Of a stretch of DNA of 46,680 nucleotides, positions 8,302-17,295 are shown piece by piece. Position numbers and translations under genes: made by a program. Numbering within the stretch: the stretch's first letter is position 1; every line of letters begins with the position of its first letter. The notes below the pieces were generated by a model that was not told where the DNA came from, did not search any database, and was given only the letters and a program-made list of their open reading frames with translations. The DNA is from Amycolatopsis thermalba (GTDB lineage: Bacteria; Actinomycetota; Actinomycetes; Mycobacteriales; Pseudonocardiaceae): positions 1-46,680 of the forward strand of contig NZ_PQHW01000051.1 of NCBI RefSeq assembly GCF_003385215.1, given 5' to 3'.

Positions 8302-9192
8302 TCACCGCACCACGTTGACCAGCGGTTCGCCCTGGGCGAAGCGCTCCAGCTGCTGTTCCACCAGCCGCTTCGCGCGGGGGTGGAACGAGTCCGAACCACC
8401 CGCCACGTGCGGGGTGATGATCGCGCCCGGCAGCTGCCACAGCGGGTGATCCGCGGGCAGCGGTTCCGGGTCCACCACGTCCAGCGCCGCCCGCAGGCGG
8501 CCGTCCGCGACCTCCTTCGTCAGCGCCGCGGTGTCGATCGCGGTGCCGCGGCCGACGTTCACCACCAGCGCGCCGTCCGGCAGGGCCGACAGTTCCGGCG
8601 CCCCGATCAGGCCGCGGGTGGCCGGCGTGTCCGGCAGGATCAGCACGACGATGCTCGCGCCCGGCAGGAGTTCCGGCAGCTCGTCGATGCCGTGCACGCC
8701 GTCGCGCGCGGTGCTCGCCACGCGCACGACGTCGGCCTCCCCGGCTTCCAGGTACCGCTCGATGGCCTTGCCGATCGAGCCGTAGCCGATCAGCAGGACG
8801 CGCTCGTCGGCCAGCGAGCGGGTGTGCTCGCGGTCCCACGAGCCGGTGCGCTGCTGGGCGAACCAGCGCGGCAGGTCCCGCTGCGCGGCCAGGACGAGGG
8901 CGAGGGTGTGCTCGGCGACGCTGAGGTCGTGCAGGCCGCGCCCGTTGGCCAGGGTGACGCCGTCCGGGATCAGCGGCAGCAGGCTGTCCACCCCCGCGGA
9001 CAGCGACTGCACGGCCTTCAGAGACGGCATCTTCGCGATCAGTTCCTGCGGCTCCGGACCGCTGTCGTAGGGCAGCACGTAGAACTCGACGTGCTCCAGG
9101 TCCGGTGGTGCGCCGGTGCCGTCGTAGACGGCGGTGTCCAGGCCGTCCGGGACGGCCAGACCGGACCAGGGCAGCAGAACTCGGGGCGTCAT
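8302..9192 (-). CDS. D-isomer specific 2-hydroxyacid dehydrogenase
   Basis: The 296-residue enzyme carries the Rossmann motif GYGSIG at 136-141, the substrate-binding arginine in NVGRGT (R215), the glutamate in DPEP (E243) and the catalytic histidine in TPHVAGG (H262). Members reduce 2-keto acids to 2-hydroxy acids, or the reverse, using NAD(P)H. The protein is slightly shorter than typical members (310-330), mostly in the first domain. Its ATG overlaps the stop of the MFS transporter by 4 bp, so both sit in one operon. This suggests the transporter brings in or exports the same acid. The exact substrate cannot be told. Confidence 0.88.
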   Translation of the reverse strand: MTPRVLLPWSGLAVPDGLDTAVYDGTGAPPDLEHVEFYVLPYDSGPEPQELIAKMPSLKAVQSLSAGVDSLLPLIPDGVTLANGRGLHDLSVAEHTLALVLAAQRDLPRWFAQQRTGSWDREHTRSLADERVLLIGYGSIGKAIERYLEAGEADVVRVASTARDGVHGIDELPELLPGASIVVLILPDTPATRGLIGAPELSALPDGALVVNVGRGTAIDTAALTKEVADGRLRAALDVVDPEPLPADHPLWQLPGAIITPHVAGGSDSFHPRAKRLVEQQLERFAQGEPLVNVVR

Positions 9193-10493
9193 GCGACCTT
9201 CCTCTTCGGCGTGCGGACGGCGAGCAGGACCAGCGCGGACGCGGCCATCGTGCCCGCCAGCATCAGGAACGCCGCGGCGTCGGTGCCGGTGGCGGTGCGC
9301 AACCAGCCCACCAGATACGTGCCGAGGAAGCCACCGAGCGCGCCGGCGGAGTTGACCAGCGCCACGGCGACACCGGCGGTGCGGCGCGGCAGCAGCTCCG
9401 GGATCATCGCGAAGAACGGGCCGTAGGGCGCGTACATCGCGATCCCGGCGAGGACCAGCAGCGGGAACGACAGCCAGAAGGCGTCGTGCCCGGCGAGGTA
9501 GGAGCCGTAGAAGGTGACCGCGCCGGCGAGCAGCCACGGCCAGATGTAGCGGATGCGCCGGTTGCTGCGGTCGGAACCACGCGAGTTGAGCAGCATCGCG
9601 ACGACGGCGAAGGCGTAGGGGACGGCCGACAGCAGGCCGGTGGCGCCGATACCGGCGGACGACCCGGCCTTGACGATCGAGGGCAGCCAGAACACGAACC
9701 CGTACACGCCGACGCTCCACAGCAGGTACTGCGCGGACAACACCAGCACGGCCGGGGTGCGCAGGGCGTCGATCAGCGGGTGGCGGCCGGTGGTGTCGGT
9801 GGTGGTCGCGAGTTCGGCCTGCTCGGCGGAGATGGCGGCGTCGACGGCCGCGCGTTCGGCCGGGGCCAGCCAGGGCGCGTCGGCGGGCCGGTCGCGGACC
9901 TGGGCGCGGAAGTAGAACGCCCAGATCAGGGCGGGCACGCCCTCGATGATGAACATCCCGCGCCAGCTGGTGGCCTCGATGAGGTAGCCCGACGCGGCGG
10001 ACAGCCACATCACCGTGACCGGGTTGCCGAGGATGAGGAAGGCGTTGGCGCGGCCGCGTTCGGCCTTGGTGAACCAGCGCGCGAGCAGGACCACCAGCGC
10101 GGGCAGCACGGCCGCCTCGACCGCGCCGAGCAGGAAGCGGACGACGATCAGCAGCGGGACGGAGCTGAGCAGGCCCTGCAGCGTGGCGAGCGCGCCCCAG
10201 GCCAGGACCGACCAGAAGATCAGGTCGCGGACGCTGCGGTGGTCGGCGTAGAGCACGCCCGGGACCTGCAGCAGGAAGTAGCCGGCGAAGAACGAGGCCG
10301 CGATCAGGCCCGAGGTCGAGCTCGTGATGCCCAGGTCCTCGGACATGCCCCCGGCCGCCGCGATCGAGAAGTTCGAGCGGTCGAGGTAGGCGAGGCTGTA
10401 GGTCACGAAGACGATCGGGATCAGGCGCAGCCAGCGCTGCCTGCCCAGTTGTGCGGACGCGCCGGTCGTGCCGGTCAGTGGCGGGCTCTCCAA
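9189..10493 (-). CDS. MFS transporter, anion:cation symporter (ACS-like) family
   Basis: The 434-residue, 12-helix transporter opens with LIPIVFVTYSLAYLDRSNFS, which is typical of the ACS family importing organic acids such as hexuronates, phthalate or 4-hydroxyphenylacetate derivatives. The second half contains the usual GFFLGTY-like glycine helix (GALGGFLGTYLVGWL). The best start is TTG at 10493, preceded by AAGGAGG with a 5-base spacer; no ATG gives a full first helix. It is first in an operon with the 2-hydroxyacid dehydrogenase and divergent from the IclR regulator, which probably controls it. Confidence 0.85.
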   Translation of the reverse strand: MESPPLTGTTGASAQLGRQRWLRLIPIVFVTYSLAYLDRSNFSIAAAGGMSEDLGITSSTSGLIAASFFAGYFLLQVPGVLYADHRSVRDLIFWSVLAWGALATLQGLLSSVPLLIVVRFLLGAVEAAVLPALVVLLARWFTKAERGRANAFLILGNPVTVMWLSAASGYLIEATSWRGMFIIEGVPALIWAFYFRAQVRDRPADAPWLAPAERAAVDAAISAEQAELATTTDTTGRHPLIDALRTPAVLVLSAQYLLWSVGVYGFVFWLPSIVKAGSSAGIGATGLLSAVPYAFAVVAMLLNSRGSDRSNRRIRYIWPWLLAGAVTFYGSYLAGHDAFWLSFPLLVLAGIAMYAPYGPFFAMIPELLPRRTAGVAVALVNSAGALGGFLGTYLVGWLRTATGTDAAAFLMLAGTMAASALVLLAVRTPKRKVA

Positions 10494-10511
10494 GGCGGCC
10501 TCCTTGCCGTT

Positions 10512-10548
10512 CTTTCCGTTATATGGAAAGCTCTTCCGTAATGCGGTA
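10512..10548. promoter_or_regulatory. Two inverted repeats in iclR/MFS divergent region, candidate IclR operator
   Basis: CTTTCC-N7-GGAAAG at 10512-10530 is a perfect 6-bp inverted repeat. TTCCG-N5-CGGTA at 10534-10548 is a related imperfect one. IclR-family operators often have TTTCC/GGAAA-type palindromes. The spacer of the first contains TATAAC on the minus strand, a plausible -10 element for the transporter operon, so binding would block transcription. Binding is inferred, not shown. Confidence 0.45.
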
Positions 10549-10595
10549 CTTGATCGAGTGTGGAACGTTGACCGGGTGGCGTCAAGGGGTGGTGC

Positions 10596-11342
10596 GTGGC
10601 TGACATGGTGGGCAAGGCCCTGCGGGTGCTGTCGCTGCTCGGCGAGTACCCGGACGGGGCCGGGGTGTCGGAGCTGGCGCGGCGGGCCGGGTACCCGGTG
10701 AGCACGACGCACCGGTTGCTGAGTTCGTTGCAGGAGCAGGGTTTCGCGCGCAGTGATCCGGGGTCGAAGCGGTACGCGCTGGGGTTGCGGCTGTTCGAGC
10801 TGGGGCAGCGGGTGTCGCACGCGCGGGGGTTCGCCGGGGTGGCGTTGCCGGTGCTGCGGGCGCTGACGGAGCAGACCGGCGAGCCGACGCTGATGGCGGT
10901 GCTGGACGGGCATGAGCAGGTCTACGTGCACTCCGTGCAGGGCCCGCGGCAGATCCAGATCCGCGGCGAGCCGGGGCTGCGCGGGCCGCTGCACTGCACG
11001 GCGATGGGCAAGTGCCTGGTGGCGTTCGCGCCCGCGCCGGTGCGGGAGGAGCTGGTGGGTTCGCTGGAGCTGGCGGAGCTGGCGCCGCGGACGATCACCT
11101 CGCGGGAGGAGTTCGCGCGGGAGATCCGTTCGGTGCGGTCCCGCGGCTACGCGATGGCCGACGAGGAGCACGAGCCCGGCATCCGGGCGGTCGGAGTGCC
11201 GATCCTGGGCCCCGACGGCGTGGCGATGGCCGCCCTGTCCACGGCGGCGCCCGCGTACCGGATCTCGGTGGCCGAGCTGGAGGCCTTCGTACCGGCCCTC
11301 CAGGAGGCGGCGCGGGAGCTGGGCGCGGTGCTGCCCCGCTGA
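10596..11342 (+). CDS. IclR-family transcriptional regulator
   Basis: The 248-residue protein has an N-terminal winged helix (GVSELARRAGYPVSTTHRLLSSLQEQGFARSDP) and the GAF-like IclR effector domain with LHCTAMGKCLVAFAP and a late AALSTAAP segment. Such regulators sense small aromatic or carboxylic acids. The start is GTG at 10596 with AAGGGG six bases before it; ATG at 10605 is possible. Divergent placement points to control of the MFS/dehydrogenase operon. Seven bases after its stop a 21-bp tandem repeat begins. Confidence 0.92.
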   Translation: MADMVGKALRVLSLLGEYPDGAGVSELARRAGYPVSTTHRLLSSLQEQGFARSDPGSKRYALGLRLFELGQRVSHARGFAGVALPVLRALTEQTGEPTLMAVLDGHEQVYVHSVQGPRQIQIRGEPGLRGPLHCTAMGKCLVAFAPAPVREELVGSLELAELAPRTITSREEFAREIRSVRSRGYAMADEEHEPGIRAVGVPILGPDGVAMAALSTAAPAYRISVAELEAFVPALQEAARELGAVLPR

Positions 11343-11349
11343 GGGCACC

Positions 11350-11475
11350 CCCACGCTCCCGCCCGCGAGTCCCACGCTCTCGTCCGCGAGTCCCACGCTC
11401 TCGTCCGCGAGTCCCACGCTCCCGCCCGCGAGTCCCACGCTCTCGTCCGCGAGTTCCACGTCCGGCGCCGCGAGT
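11350..11475. repeat. 21-bp tandem repeat, five good units and one degenerate
   Basis: Units start at 11350, 11371, 11392, 11413, 11434 and 11455, each exactly 21 bp. They share the core GCGAGTCCCACGCTC and differ at a few C/T positions. The array fills most of the gap after iclR. Reading frames stay open through it because 21 is a multiple of three, but neither strand gives a plausible protein. The same family recurs, inverted, at 11551-11612 and again at 31947-32030. Confidence 0.85.
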
Positions 11476-11550
11476 TCGACGGTGCTGCTCCCTATCCGCG
11501 CGCGAACACGCTTCATCTCCCGGGCTCCGTCCGCTGCACGCCACGTCGCC

Positions 11551-11612
11551 AGTGCGGGACTCGCGTGCAGGAGTGTGGGACTCGCGTGACGGAGTGTGGG
11601 ACTCGCGACGTC
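11551..11612. repeat. 21-bp repeats, inverted relative to 11350-11475
   Basis: Three units begin at 11551, 11572 and 11593 (21, 21 and 20 bp) with the core AGTGTGGGACTCGCG, the reverse complement of the first array. The last unit runs into the stop codon of the VOC gene, whose final codons (CCCACACTGA) resemble the repeat. Together with the upstream array this forms a large inverted arrangement between convergent genes. Confidence 0.75.
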
Positions 11613-11961
11613 AGTGTGGGGTGCCCACGCAGAACTGGTTTCCCTCCGGGGCCTCGAGCACCGTCCACGCCAGGCCGGGCACCTCGTGCTCGCCGAGCGC
11701 CGTCGCGCCGAGGCCGACCAGCCGGGCGACCTCGCCCTCCCGGTCGGTGGTCGCCAGGTCCAGGTGCAGCCGGTTCTTCCCGGCCCGCTCCTCCGGCACC
11801 TGCTGGAACCCCAGCCGCACCCCGCCTTCGCGCGCGGGCGTCAGCACCAGGTACTCACCCCAGTCCTGGTCGATCCGCACGCCGAGCGCGCCGCACCAGA
11901 ACGCCGCCATCTGCCGTGGATCCGCGCAGTCCACGGTCACCATCCCCAGTTCGAGAGTCAT
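11611..11961 (-). CDS. VOC (glyoxalase/bleomycin-resistance fold) family protein
   Basis: The 116-residue single-domain protein shows the paired beta-alpha-beta-beta-beta modules of the VOC superfamily: an opening LGMVTVDCADPRQMAAFWCGALG, a central RLHLDLATTD and a terminal VLEAPEGNQFCVG with the usual E-x-N metal-site pattern. Members bind or modify small metabolites or sequester drugs. The ATG is at 11961; the gene is alone, convergent with iclR and divergent from proS. The substrate is not predictable. Confidence 0.85.
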   Translation of the reverse strand: MTLELGMVTVDCADPRQMAAFWCGALGVRIDQDWGEYLVLTPAREGGVRLGFQQVPEERAGKNRLHLDLATTDREGEVARLVGLGATALGEHEVPGLAWTVLEAPEGNQFCVGTPH

Positions 11962-12067
11962 GCCCGGACGGTAGCGCGCCGCACCGACAATTCCGGCCCG
12001 CCCGATAACCGCTGGACGCCCCTGACTACCCTGTTCACACCGTGTTTCGACGCCGAGGAGCAGCCCA

Positions 12068-13819
12068 GTGATCACCAGGATGTCGTCGTTGTTCCTGCGC
12101 ACGCTGCGCGAGGACCCGGCCGACGCCGAGGTTCCCAGCCACAAGCTGCTGACGCGGGCCGGCTACGTCCGCCGGGTCGCGCCGGGCGGGTACTCGTGGC
12201 TGCCGCTGGGCCTGCGGGTGCTGCGCAACATCGAGCGGGTCGTCCGTGAGGAGATGGCGGCGATCGGCGGGCAGGAGATCCTCTTCCCCGCGCTGCTGCC
12301 GCGCGAGCCGTACGAGGCGACCGGCCGCTGGACCGAGTACGGCGACGCCCTGTTCCGCCTCAAGGACCGCAAGGGCGCCGACTACCTCCTCGGCCCCACG
12401 CACGAGGAGCTGTTCGCCCTCACCGTGAAGGGCGAGTACAGCTCGTACAAGGACTACCCGGTCATCCTGTACCAAATCCAGACCAAGTACCGCGACGAGG
12501 CGCGCCCCCGCGCGGGCATCCTGCGCGGCCGCGAGTTCGTCATGAAGGACTCCTACTCCTTCGACCTCGACGACGACGGCCTGTCCCGGTCCTACCAGCT
12601 GCACCGCGACGCCTACATCCGCCTCTTCGACCGGCTGGGCCTGGAGTACGTGATCGTCACGGCCACCTCCGGCGCGATGGGCGGCTCGGCGTCCGAGGAG
12701 TTCCTCGCCGTCTCCGAAACGGGTGAGGACACCTACGTCCGCAGCAACGCCTCCGGGTACGCGGCCAACGTCGAGGCCGTCGTCACCCCGCCGCCGCCCG
12801 CGCAGTCCACCGAGGACAAGCCGGACGCGCAGGTGCACCACACGCCGAACACGCCGACCATCCAGACGCTGGTCGACTACCTCAACACCAAGACCGATCT
12901 GGGCCGCACCTTCACCGCTGCGGACACACTCAAGAACGTGATGGTGAAGATCCGCCAGCCGGGCGAGAAGGACTGGCAGATCCTCGGCATCGGGATCCCC
13001 GGTGACCGCGAGGTCGACCAGAAGCGCCTCGAAGCGTCGCTGGATCCGGCCGAGGTCGCGCTGCTCGAGGAGGCCGACTTCGCCGCCAACCCGTTCCTCG
13101 TCAAGGGTTACATCGGCCCGAAGGCGTTGCAGGACAACGGGGTTCGCTACCTCGTCGACCCGCGCGTGGTCACCGGCACGGCGTGGGTCACCGGCGCCGA
13201 CAAGGCCGACCACCACGTCGTCGACCTCGTCGCCGGCCGCGACTTCCACCCCGACGGCACGATCGAGGCCGCCGAGGTGCGCGAGGGCGACGCCTCGCCG
13301 GACGGGCAGGGCACGCTGGTCGCGGCGCGCGGCATCGAGATCGGGCACATCTTCCAGCTGGGCCGCAAATACACCGACGCGTTCCAGGTCGACGCCCTCG
13401 GCGCGGACTCGAAGCCGATCCGCATCACGATGGGCTCCTACGGCGTCGGCGTGTCCCGCCTGGTCGCGGTGATCGCCGAGCAGAGCCACGACGAGCTGGG
13501 CCTGGTGTGGCCGCGCGAGATCGCGCCGTACGACGTGCACGTGGTGATCGCGGGCAAGGACGAGTCGATCGCGGCGGGCGCCGAGAAGCTGGCCGCCGAC
13601 CTCGACGCGGCCGGCGTGCAGGTCCTGCTGGACGACCGCAAGGCCACGCCGGGCGTCAAGTTCGCCGACGCCGAGCTGGTCGGGGTGCCGACGATCCTGG
13701 TCGTCGGCCGCGGCCTGGCGAAGGGCGTGGTCGAGGTCAAGGACCGCAAGTCCGGCGACCGCGAGGAGATCGCGGTGGACGCCGTGGTGGACCACCTGGT
13801 CAAGCTCGTCCGCGGCTGA
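12068..13819 (+). CDS. proS: Prolyl-tRNA synthetase
   Basis: The 583-residue class II synthetase has motif 1 around [18 protein letters not shown], motif 2 at [21 protein letters not shown] and motif 3 at [17 protein letters not shown]. Between motifs 2 and 3 lies a YbaK-type editing insert (about residues 230-400), which marks the bacterial long form that hydrolyses Ala-tRNA(Pro). A C-terminal anticodon-binding domain follows. The start is GTG at 12068 with GAGGAG upstream. A strong hairpin terminator lies just after the stop. Confidence 0.97.
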   Translation: MITRMSSLFLRTLREDPADAEVPSHKLLTRAGYVRRVAPGGYSWLPLGLRVLRNIERVVREEMAAIGGQEILFPALLPREPYEATGRWTEYGDALFRLKDRKGADYLLGPTHEELFALTVKGEYSSYKDYPVILYQIQTKYRDEARPRAGILRGREFVMKDSYSFDLDDDGLSRSYQLHRDAYIRLFDRLGLEYVIVTATSGAMGGSASEEFLAVSETGEDTYVRSNASGYAANVEAVVTPPPPAQSTEDKPDAQVHHTPNTPTIQTLVDYLNTKTDLGRTFTAADTLKNVMVKIRQPGEKDWQILGIGIPGDREVDQKRLEASLDPAEVALLEEADFAANPFLVKGYIGPKALQDNGVRYLVDPRVVTGTAWVTGADKADHHVVDLVAGRDFHPDGTIEAAEVREGDASPDGQGTLVAARGIEIGHIFQLGRKYTDAFQVDALGADSKPIRITMGSYGVGVSRLVAVIAEQSHDELGLVWPREIAPYDVHVVIAGKDESIAAGAEKLAADLDAAGVQVLLDDRKATPGVKFADAELVGVPTILVVGRGLAKGVVEVKDRKSGDREEIAVDAVVDHLVKLVRG

Positions 13820-13829
13820 CCGAGCTTCC

Positions 13830-13859
13830 GGAAACGGCCCGCCCCGGCGGGCCGTTTCC
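13830..13859. terminator. Strong GC-rich hairpin terminator between proS and HAD gene
   Basis: The arms GGAAACGGCCCGC and GCGGGCCGTTTCC pair perfectly around a 4-base loop. It lies 11 bp after the proS stop and 8 bp after the stop of the convergent HAD gene. With an AAAC/GTTT base on both sides it could end transcription from either strand. Confidence 0.85.
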
Positions 13860-13866
13860 CGTTCGG

Positions 13867-14565
13867 TCAGCCGAACACCGCGGACAGCACCAGCTTCGTG
13901 TCGCTGAGGTCGCGCAGCACCACCTGCGCCCCGGCCTCCCGGAGTGCCTCCGAATCGAAGCGGCCCGTCGCCACGCCGACCGCGACCGCGCCGTGGGCAC
14001 GTGCGGCGTCGATGTCGTGCGGTGTGTCGCCCACGACGATCACCGACGCCGGCTCGAACGGCCGCCCGAGCGCGGCGTGCGCCCGGTCCACCGCGTACGC
14101 CACCAGGTCCGGCCGGTACGCGGACAGGTCGCCGTAGCCGCCGATCTCGAAGTCGAGATGCGTGTGCAGCCCGAACGCGGACAGCTTGTGCCACGCGACC
14201 TCCCGCAGGTTCCCGGTCACCAGCGACTGCACCGCGCCCGCCTCGGCCACCCCCGCCAGCGCCGTCGCCGCGCCGGGCAGCGCCAGGCCGCGCTTCGCCA
14301 GCTCCGGCAGCGCCAGCTCGGACACCGCGGTCAGCGCCGCCCACATCTTCCGGATCAGCTCTTCGGTCGGCTCGATCCCGTGCCGCGTCAGCACTTCGGC
14401 GGTGATCGCGCGCTCGGTCCGCCCGAAGAAGTCCGGCATCTGGGTCATCGCGACGCCGGTCACCTCCTCGAGCACCTGCCGGTACCAGCCGCGGCCGGCT
14501 CCGCGCAGGTCGATGAGGGTCTGGTCGATGTCCCACAGCACCAGGCGGTGCGCACTGCTCGTCAC
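13867..14565 (-). CDS. HAD-family hydrolase (phosphoglycolate phosphatase-like)
   Basis: The 232-residue enzyme has the DxDxT nucleophile motif as WDIDQT (D12, D14), motif II as LVTGN, and motif IV as VVGDTPHDIDAA. A helical cap (residues 18-85) is typical of subfamily I phosphatases such as Gph and PGMB. The N-terminus is uncertain: GTG at 14565 is chosen because it places motif I at the usual position, while TTG at 14583 is possible. It is convergent with proS. The substrate is unknown. Confidence 0.85.
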   Translation of the reverse strand: MTSSAHRLVLWDIDQTLIDLRGAGRGWYRQVLEEVTGVAMTQMPDFFGRTERAITAEVLTRHGIEPTEELIRKMWAALTAVSELALPELAKRGLALPGAATALAGVAEAGAVQSLVTGNLREVAWHKLSAFGLHTHLDFEIGGYGDLSAYRPDLVAYAVDRAHAALGRPFEPASVIVVGDTPHDIDAARAHGAVAVGVATGRFDSEALREAGAQVVLRDLSDTKLVLSAVFG

Positions 14566-14677
14566 ATCCGCTGACGCTACCAAGACCGTTATTCATCAAG
14601 CGTTGACTTCGATCGCCCCACCGGGCTAGCGTGAACCCTGAATTCAACGTGTGCAGAAATTATTCAGGGAGGTCCCC

Positions 14678-15716
14678 ATGGCCGGCACATCCCGGAGGCC
14701 GACAGCCGGACTGGCGGCCCTGGCCGGTGCGGTGATCGCGGTGGTGCTGGGATTCCTCACCGTCGGGGTCCAGGCGTCGGTCGAACCACACGGGCTGCCC
14801 GTGGCGGTCGCGGTGCCCGACAACGCCCCGCCGCAGCTGCGCGCCGCGGCCGGGCAGCTTTCGACCCACAGCGGCGAGGCCCTGAGCTGGCAGGTCACCT
14901 CACCCGCGGAGGCCAGGCGGCTGCTCGACGACAAGGACGTCTACGGCGTCCTGGAACTGGCGCCCGGGCAGGTCGGCGTCGTCGTGTCGGGCGCGGTGAA
15001 CCCGAGCGGTACGCAGATCGCCCAGCAGGCCCTCACCGGCGCCGGGCAGGCGCTCTCGACGGCCATGAGCCAGGCGACCGGCACCCCGGCCGCCCCGGTG
15101 CGGGTGGAAACCGTGCACCCGGCGAGCCCGGCCGGCCGGACCGCGCCGCTCGCGGTGAGCGTTCTCGCGTGGGTGGGCAGCCTGGCCGCGGGCGCGCTGC
15201 TGGTCGTCCTCGCCCAGCGCGCCGGGCGGCGGGTCGGCCTGACCGCGCGCCTCACGCAGGTGACCGTCACCGCGGTACTGATCACCGGGGTCGCCGCCGG
15301 GTTCCTGGCGCTGTGGGACTCGTCCCTGCCGCTGGGCTGGGACGTGCTCGGCTACATCCTGCTGACCGCGGCGGCGTTCGCGGCCGTGCAGACCGCGTTG
15401 CTGCGGCTGCTGGGCATCCGGGCGATGGCGATCCTCGCGCCGCTGTACCTGCTCGCGCCGAACGTCGCCGGGCAGGTGCCGGAGCTGCTCAACCCGGCCT
15501 ACCGGATCCTGCTGTGGTCGTGGACGCCGTTCCGGTTACCCACCGAGGGCACCCGCAGCCTGCTGCAGGGGCACCCCGGACGCACCCGACGTCACCACCG
15601 GGATCTGGGTGCTCGGCGCGATGCTGGTCGCCGGCCTGGTGGTCGTCCTCTGGCCGGGGCGCGCGAAGCGGTCCGCGCCGGCGGAGGCGGCGCCGGAGCT
15701 TCAGCCGGCCAGGTAG
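14678..15716 (+). pseudogene. Membrane protein (ABC-2 permease/YhgE-like) with apparent frameshift
   Basis: The ATG at 14678 follows AGGGAGG. The N-terminus has one membrane helix (LAALAGAVIAVVLGFLTVGV) and an external domain, with four or more helices from residue 165 on, as in YhgE/Pip or ABC-2 type export proteins. Near 15570 the reading frame shifts. In the first frame the text becomes basic and nonsensical; one base earlier in the run CAGGGGCACC the alternate frame continues TPDAPDVTTGIWVLGAMLVAG and a final helix, ending at TAG 15716. Removing one G restores a protein of about 345 residues. This is either a real +1 frameshift or a base-calling error in a G run. The end overlaps the convergent yjbQ-like gene by 16 bp. 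Confidence 0.7.
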
Positions 15717-16111
15717 CTGAACCGGACGCGCCGGACCGGGTTGTCGATGTTGGTGTCCACCAGGCAGATCGACTGCCAGGTACCCAGCGCCGGCGACCCG
15801 CCCAGCACCGGGACGCTCGCGTAGGGCGGCACCAGCGCGGGCAGCACGTGGTCACGCCCGTGGCCCTTGCTGCCGTGCTGATGCCGCCACCGGTTGTCCC
15901 GCGGCAGCAGCTCGTCCAGCGCGGTGAGCAGGTCGTCGTCACTGCCCGCGCCGGTCTCCAGGATCGCCAGCCCCGCGGTGGCGTGCGGCACGAAGACGTG
16001 CAGCAGCCCGTCGGACGCCTCGGCCTCGGCCAGGAACGCCTCGACCTGTTTGGTCAGGTCGTGCACGACGGCGCGGCCGCCGGTTGTCACCTCGATCTCC
16101 GTGAAGTACAT
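15701..16111 (-). CDS. YjbQ family protein (UPF0047, secondary thiamine-phosphate synthase-like)
   Basis: The 136-residue protein contains HVFVPHATAGLAILE, RHQHGSKGHGRDHVLPAL and LGTWQSICLVDTN, the signature blocks of the YjbQ/UPF0047 family with conserved histidines in a metal-like pocket. The family is sometimes annotated as secondary thiamine-phosphate synthase because E. coli YjbQ can replace ThiE weakly; its true role is unsettled. The ATG at 16111 gives the standard N-terminus MYFTEIEV. Confidence 0.9.
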   Translation of the reverse strand: MYFTEIEVTTGGRAVVHDLTKQVEAFLAEAEASDGLLHVFVPHATAGLAILETGAGSDDDLLTALDELLPRDNRWRHQHGSKGHGRDHVLPALVPPYASVPVLGGSPALGTWQSICLVDTNIDNPVRRVRFSYLAG

Positions 16112-16200
16112 GCCTCCCACGGTAGGCGTCCCAACGGGTGGTACGCGAAATAGCGCGCGCCACCCGGTCGCTGGACGGGGGGAGGCGAAAGGAGCGAGGC

Positions 16201-17295
16201 ATGGTTCATCTCGCGGTGGCACTGGAGGGCGCGGGCTGGCATCCGGCCGCGTGGCGGGAGCCGGACGCGCGCCCGGACGCGCTGTTCCGCCCGCGGTACT
16301 GGGGCGATCTGGTGGTCGAAGCCGAACGCGGCCTGCTGGACTTCGTGACGATCGAGGACTCGCTCGGACCGGGGACCGACCGCACCGACCGCGTGCGGGG
16401 GCGGCTGGACGCGGTGCTCGTCGCGTCCCGCGTCGCGCCGCTGACCCGGCACATCGGGTTCCTGCCGACGGCGATCGTCACGCACACCGAGCCGTTCCAC
16501 CTGTCCAAGGCGATCGCCACCCTCGACTACGTCTCGCAGGGCCGGGCGGGGGTGCGCGTCCGGATCACGAGCAGCCCGGAGGACGCCGCGCACTTCGGTC
16601 GCCGCGAGTTCCCGGTCCCGCTGCCCGACCTGGTCGAGGAGGCCGGCGACTGGGTCGAGGTCGTGCGGCGCCTGTGGGACAGCTGGGAGGACGACGCGGA
16701 AATCCGCGACGTCGCCACCGGCCGTTTCATCGACCGCGACAAGCTGCACTACATCGACTTCACCGGCCGGTTCTTCAGCGTCAAGGGCCCGTCGATCACG
16801 CCGCGCCCGCCGCAGGGGCAGCCGCCGGTCGCCGTGCTCTCGCACGTCGCCGAGGTCCACCGGCTCGCCGCCCGCTCGGCCGACCTCGTGTTCGTCACCC
16901 CGCACGACGTCGAGGAGGCGGGTGCGCTGGCGCGGGAACTCGACGGCCTGCTGGTGTTCGGCGACGTCGTGGTGTTCCTCGACGAGACCGAGCAGGCGGC
17001 CCGCGACCGCAAGGCGCGCCTGGACGACCGCGCCGAGTTCACCTCCGACGCCCTGGTCTTCACCGGCACGCCCGCCCGGCTGGCGGACCAGCTGCTGGCC
17101 TGGCGCGACGCCGGCCTGTCCGGGTTCCGGTTGCGCCCGGGCGCCCTGCCGCACGACCTGACCGCCATCACCCGCGGGCTCGTGCCCGAACTGCAGCAGC
17201 GCGGCGCGTTCCGCCGCGAGTACGAGGCCACCACGCTGCGGGGTCTGCTCGGCCTGGAGCGTCCCGCCAACCGTTACGCAGGAGCGACGCGATGA
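16201..17295 (+). CDS. LLM-class flavin-dependent oxidoreductase
   Basis: The 364-residue protein has a luciferase-like TIM barrel (FVTIEDSLG, IGFLPTAIVTHTEPFHLSKAIATLDYVSQGRAG) that uses FMNH2 or F420 with oxygen. AAAGGAG precedes the ATG at 16201. It overlaps the next LLM gene by ATGA and the two are probably used together, as in NtaA/DszA-type desulfurisation or amine oxidation sets. No separate flavin reductase is adjacent. The exact substrate is unknown. Confidence 0.9.
   Translation: MVHLAVALEGAGWHPAAWREPDARPDALFRPRYWGDLVVEAERGLLDFVTIEDSLGPGTDRTDRVRGRLDAVLVASRVAPLTRHIGFLPTAIVTHTEPFHLSKAIATLDYVSQGRAGVRVRITSSPEDAAHFGRREFPVPLPDLVEEAGDWVEVVRRLWDSWEDDAEIRDVATGRFIDRDKLHYIDFTGRFFSVKGPSITPRPPQGQPPVAVLSHVAEVHRLAARSADLVFVTPHDVEEAGALARELDGLLVFGDVVVFLDETEQAARDRKARLDDRAEFTSDALVFTGTPARLADQLLAWRDAGLSGFRLRPGALPHDLTAITRGLVPELQQRGAFRREYEATTLRGLLGLERPANRYAGATR

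Noticed and set aside
9105-10541. 478-residue plus-strand frame opposite the MFS transporter
   Set aside because: GC-rich antisense shadow with no recognisable domain, opposite a clear 12-helix transporter.
11350-11600. Repeat protein encoded by the 21-bp array (7-residue units)
   Set aside because: The frame continues from shadows of iclR, has no start signal, and the same repeat occurs inverted and at another locus as non-coding DNA.
12035-14647. 870-residue minus-strand frame opposite proS
   Set aside because: It mixes shadow sequence of two recognised genes; proS is certain on the other strand.
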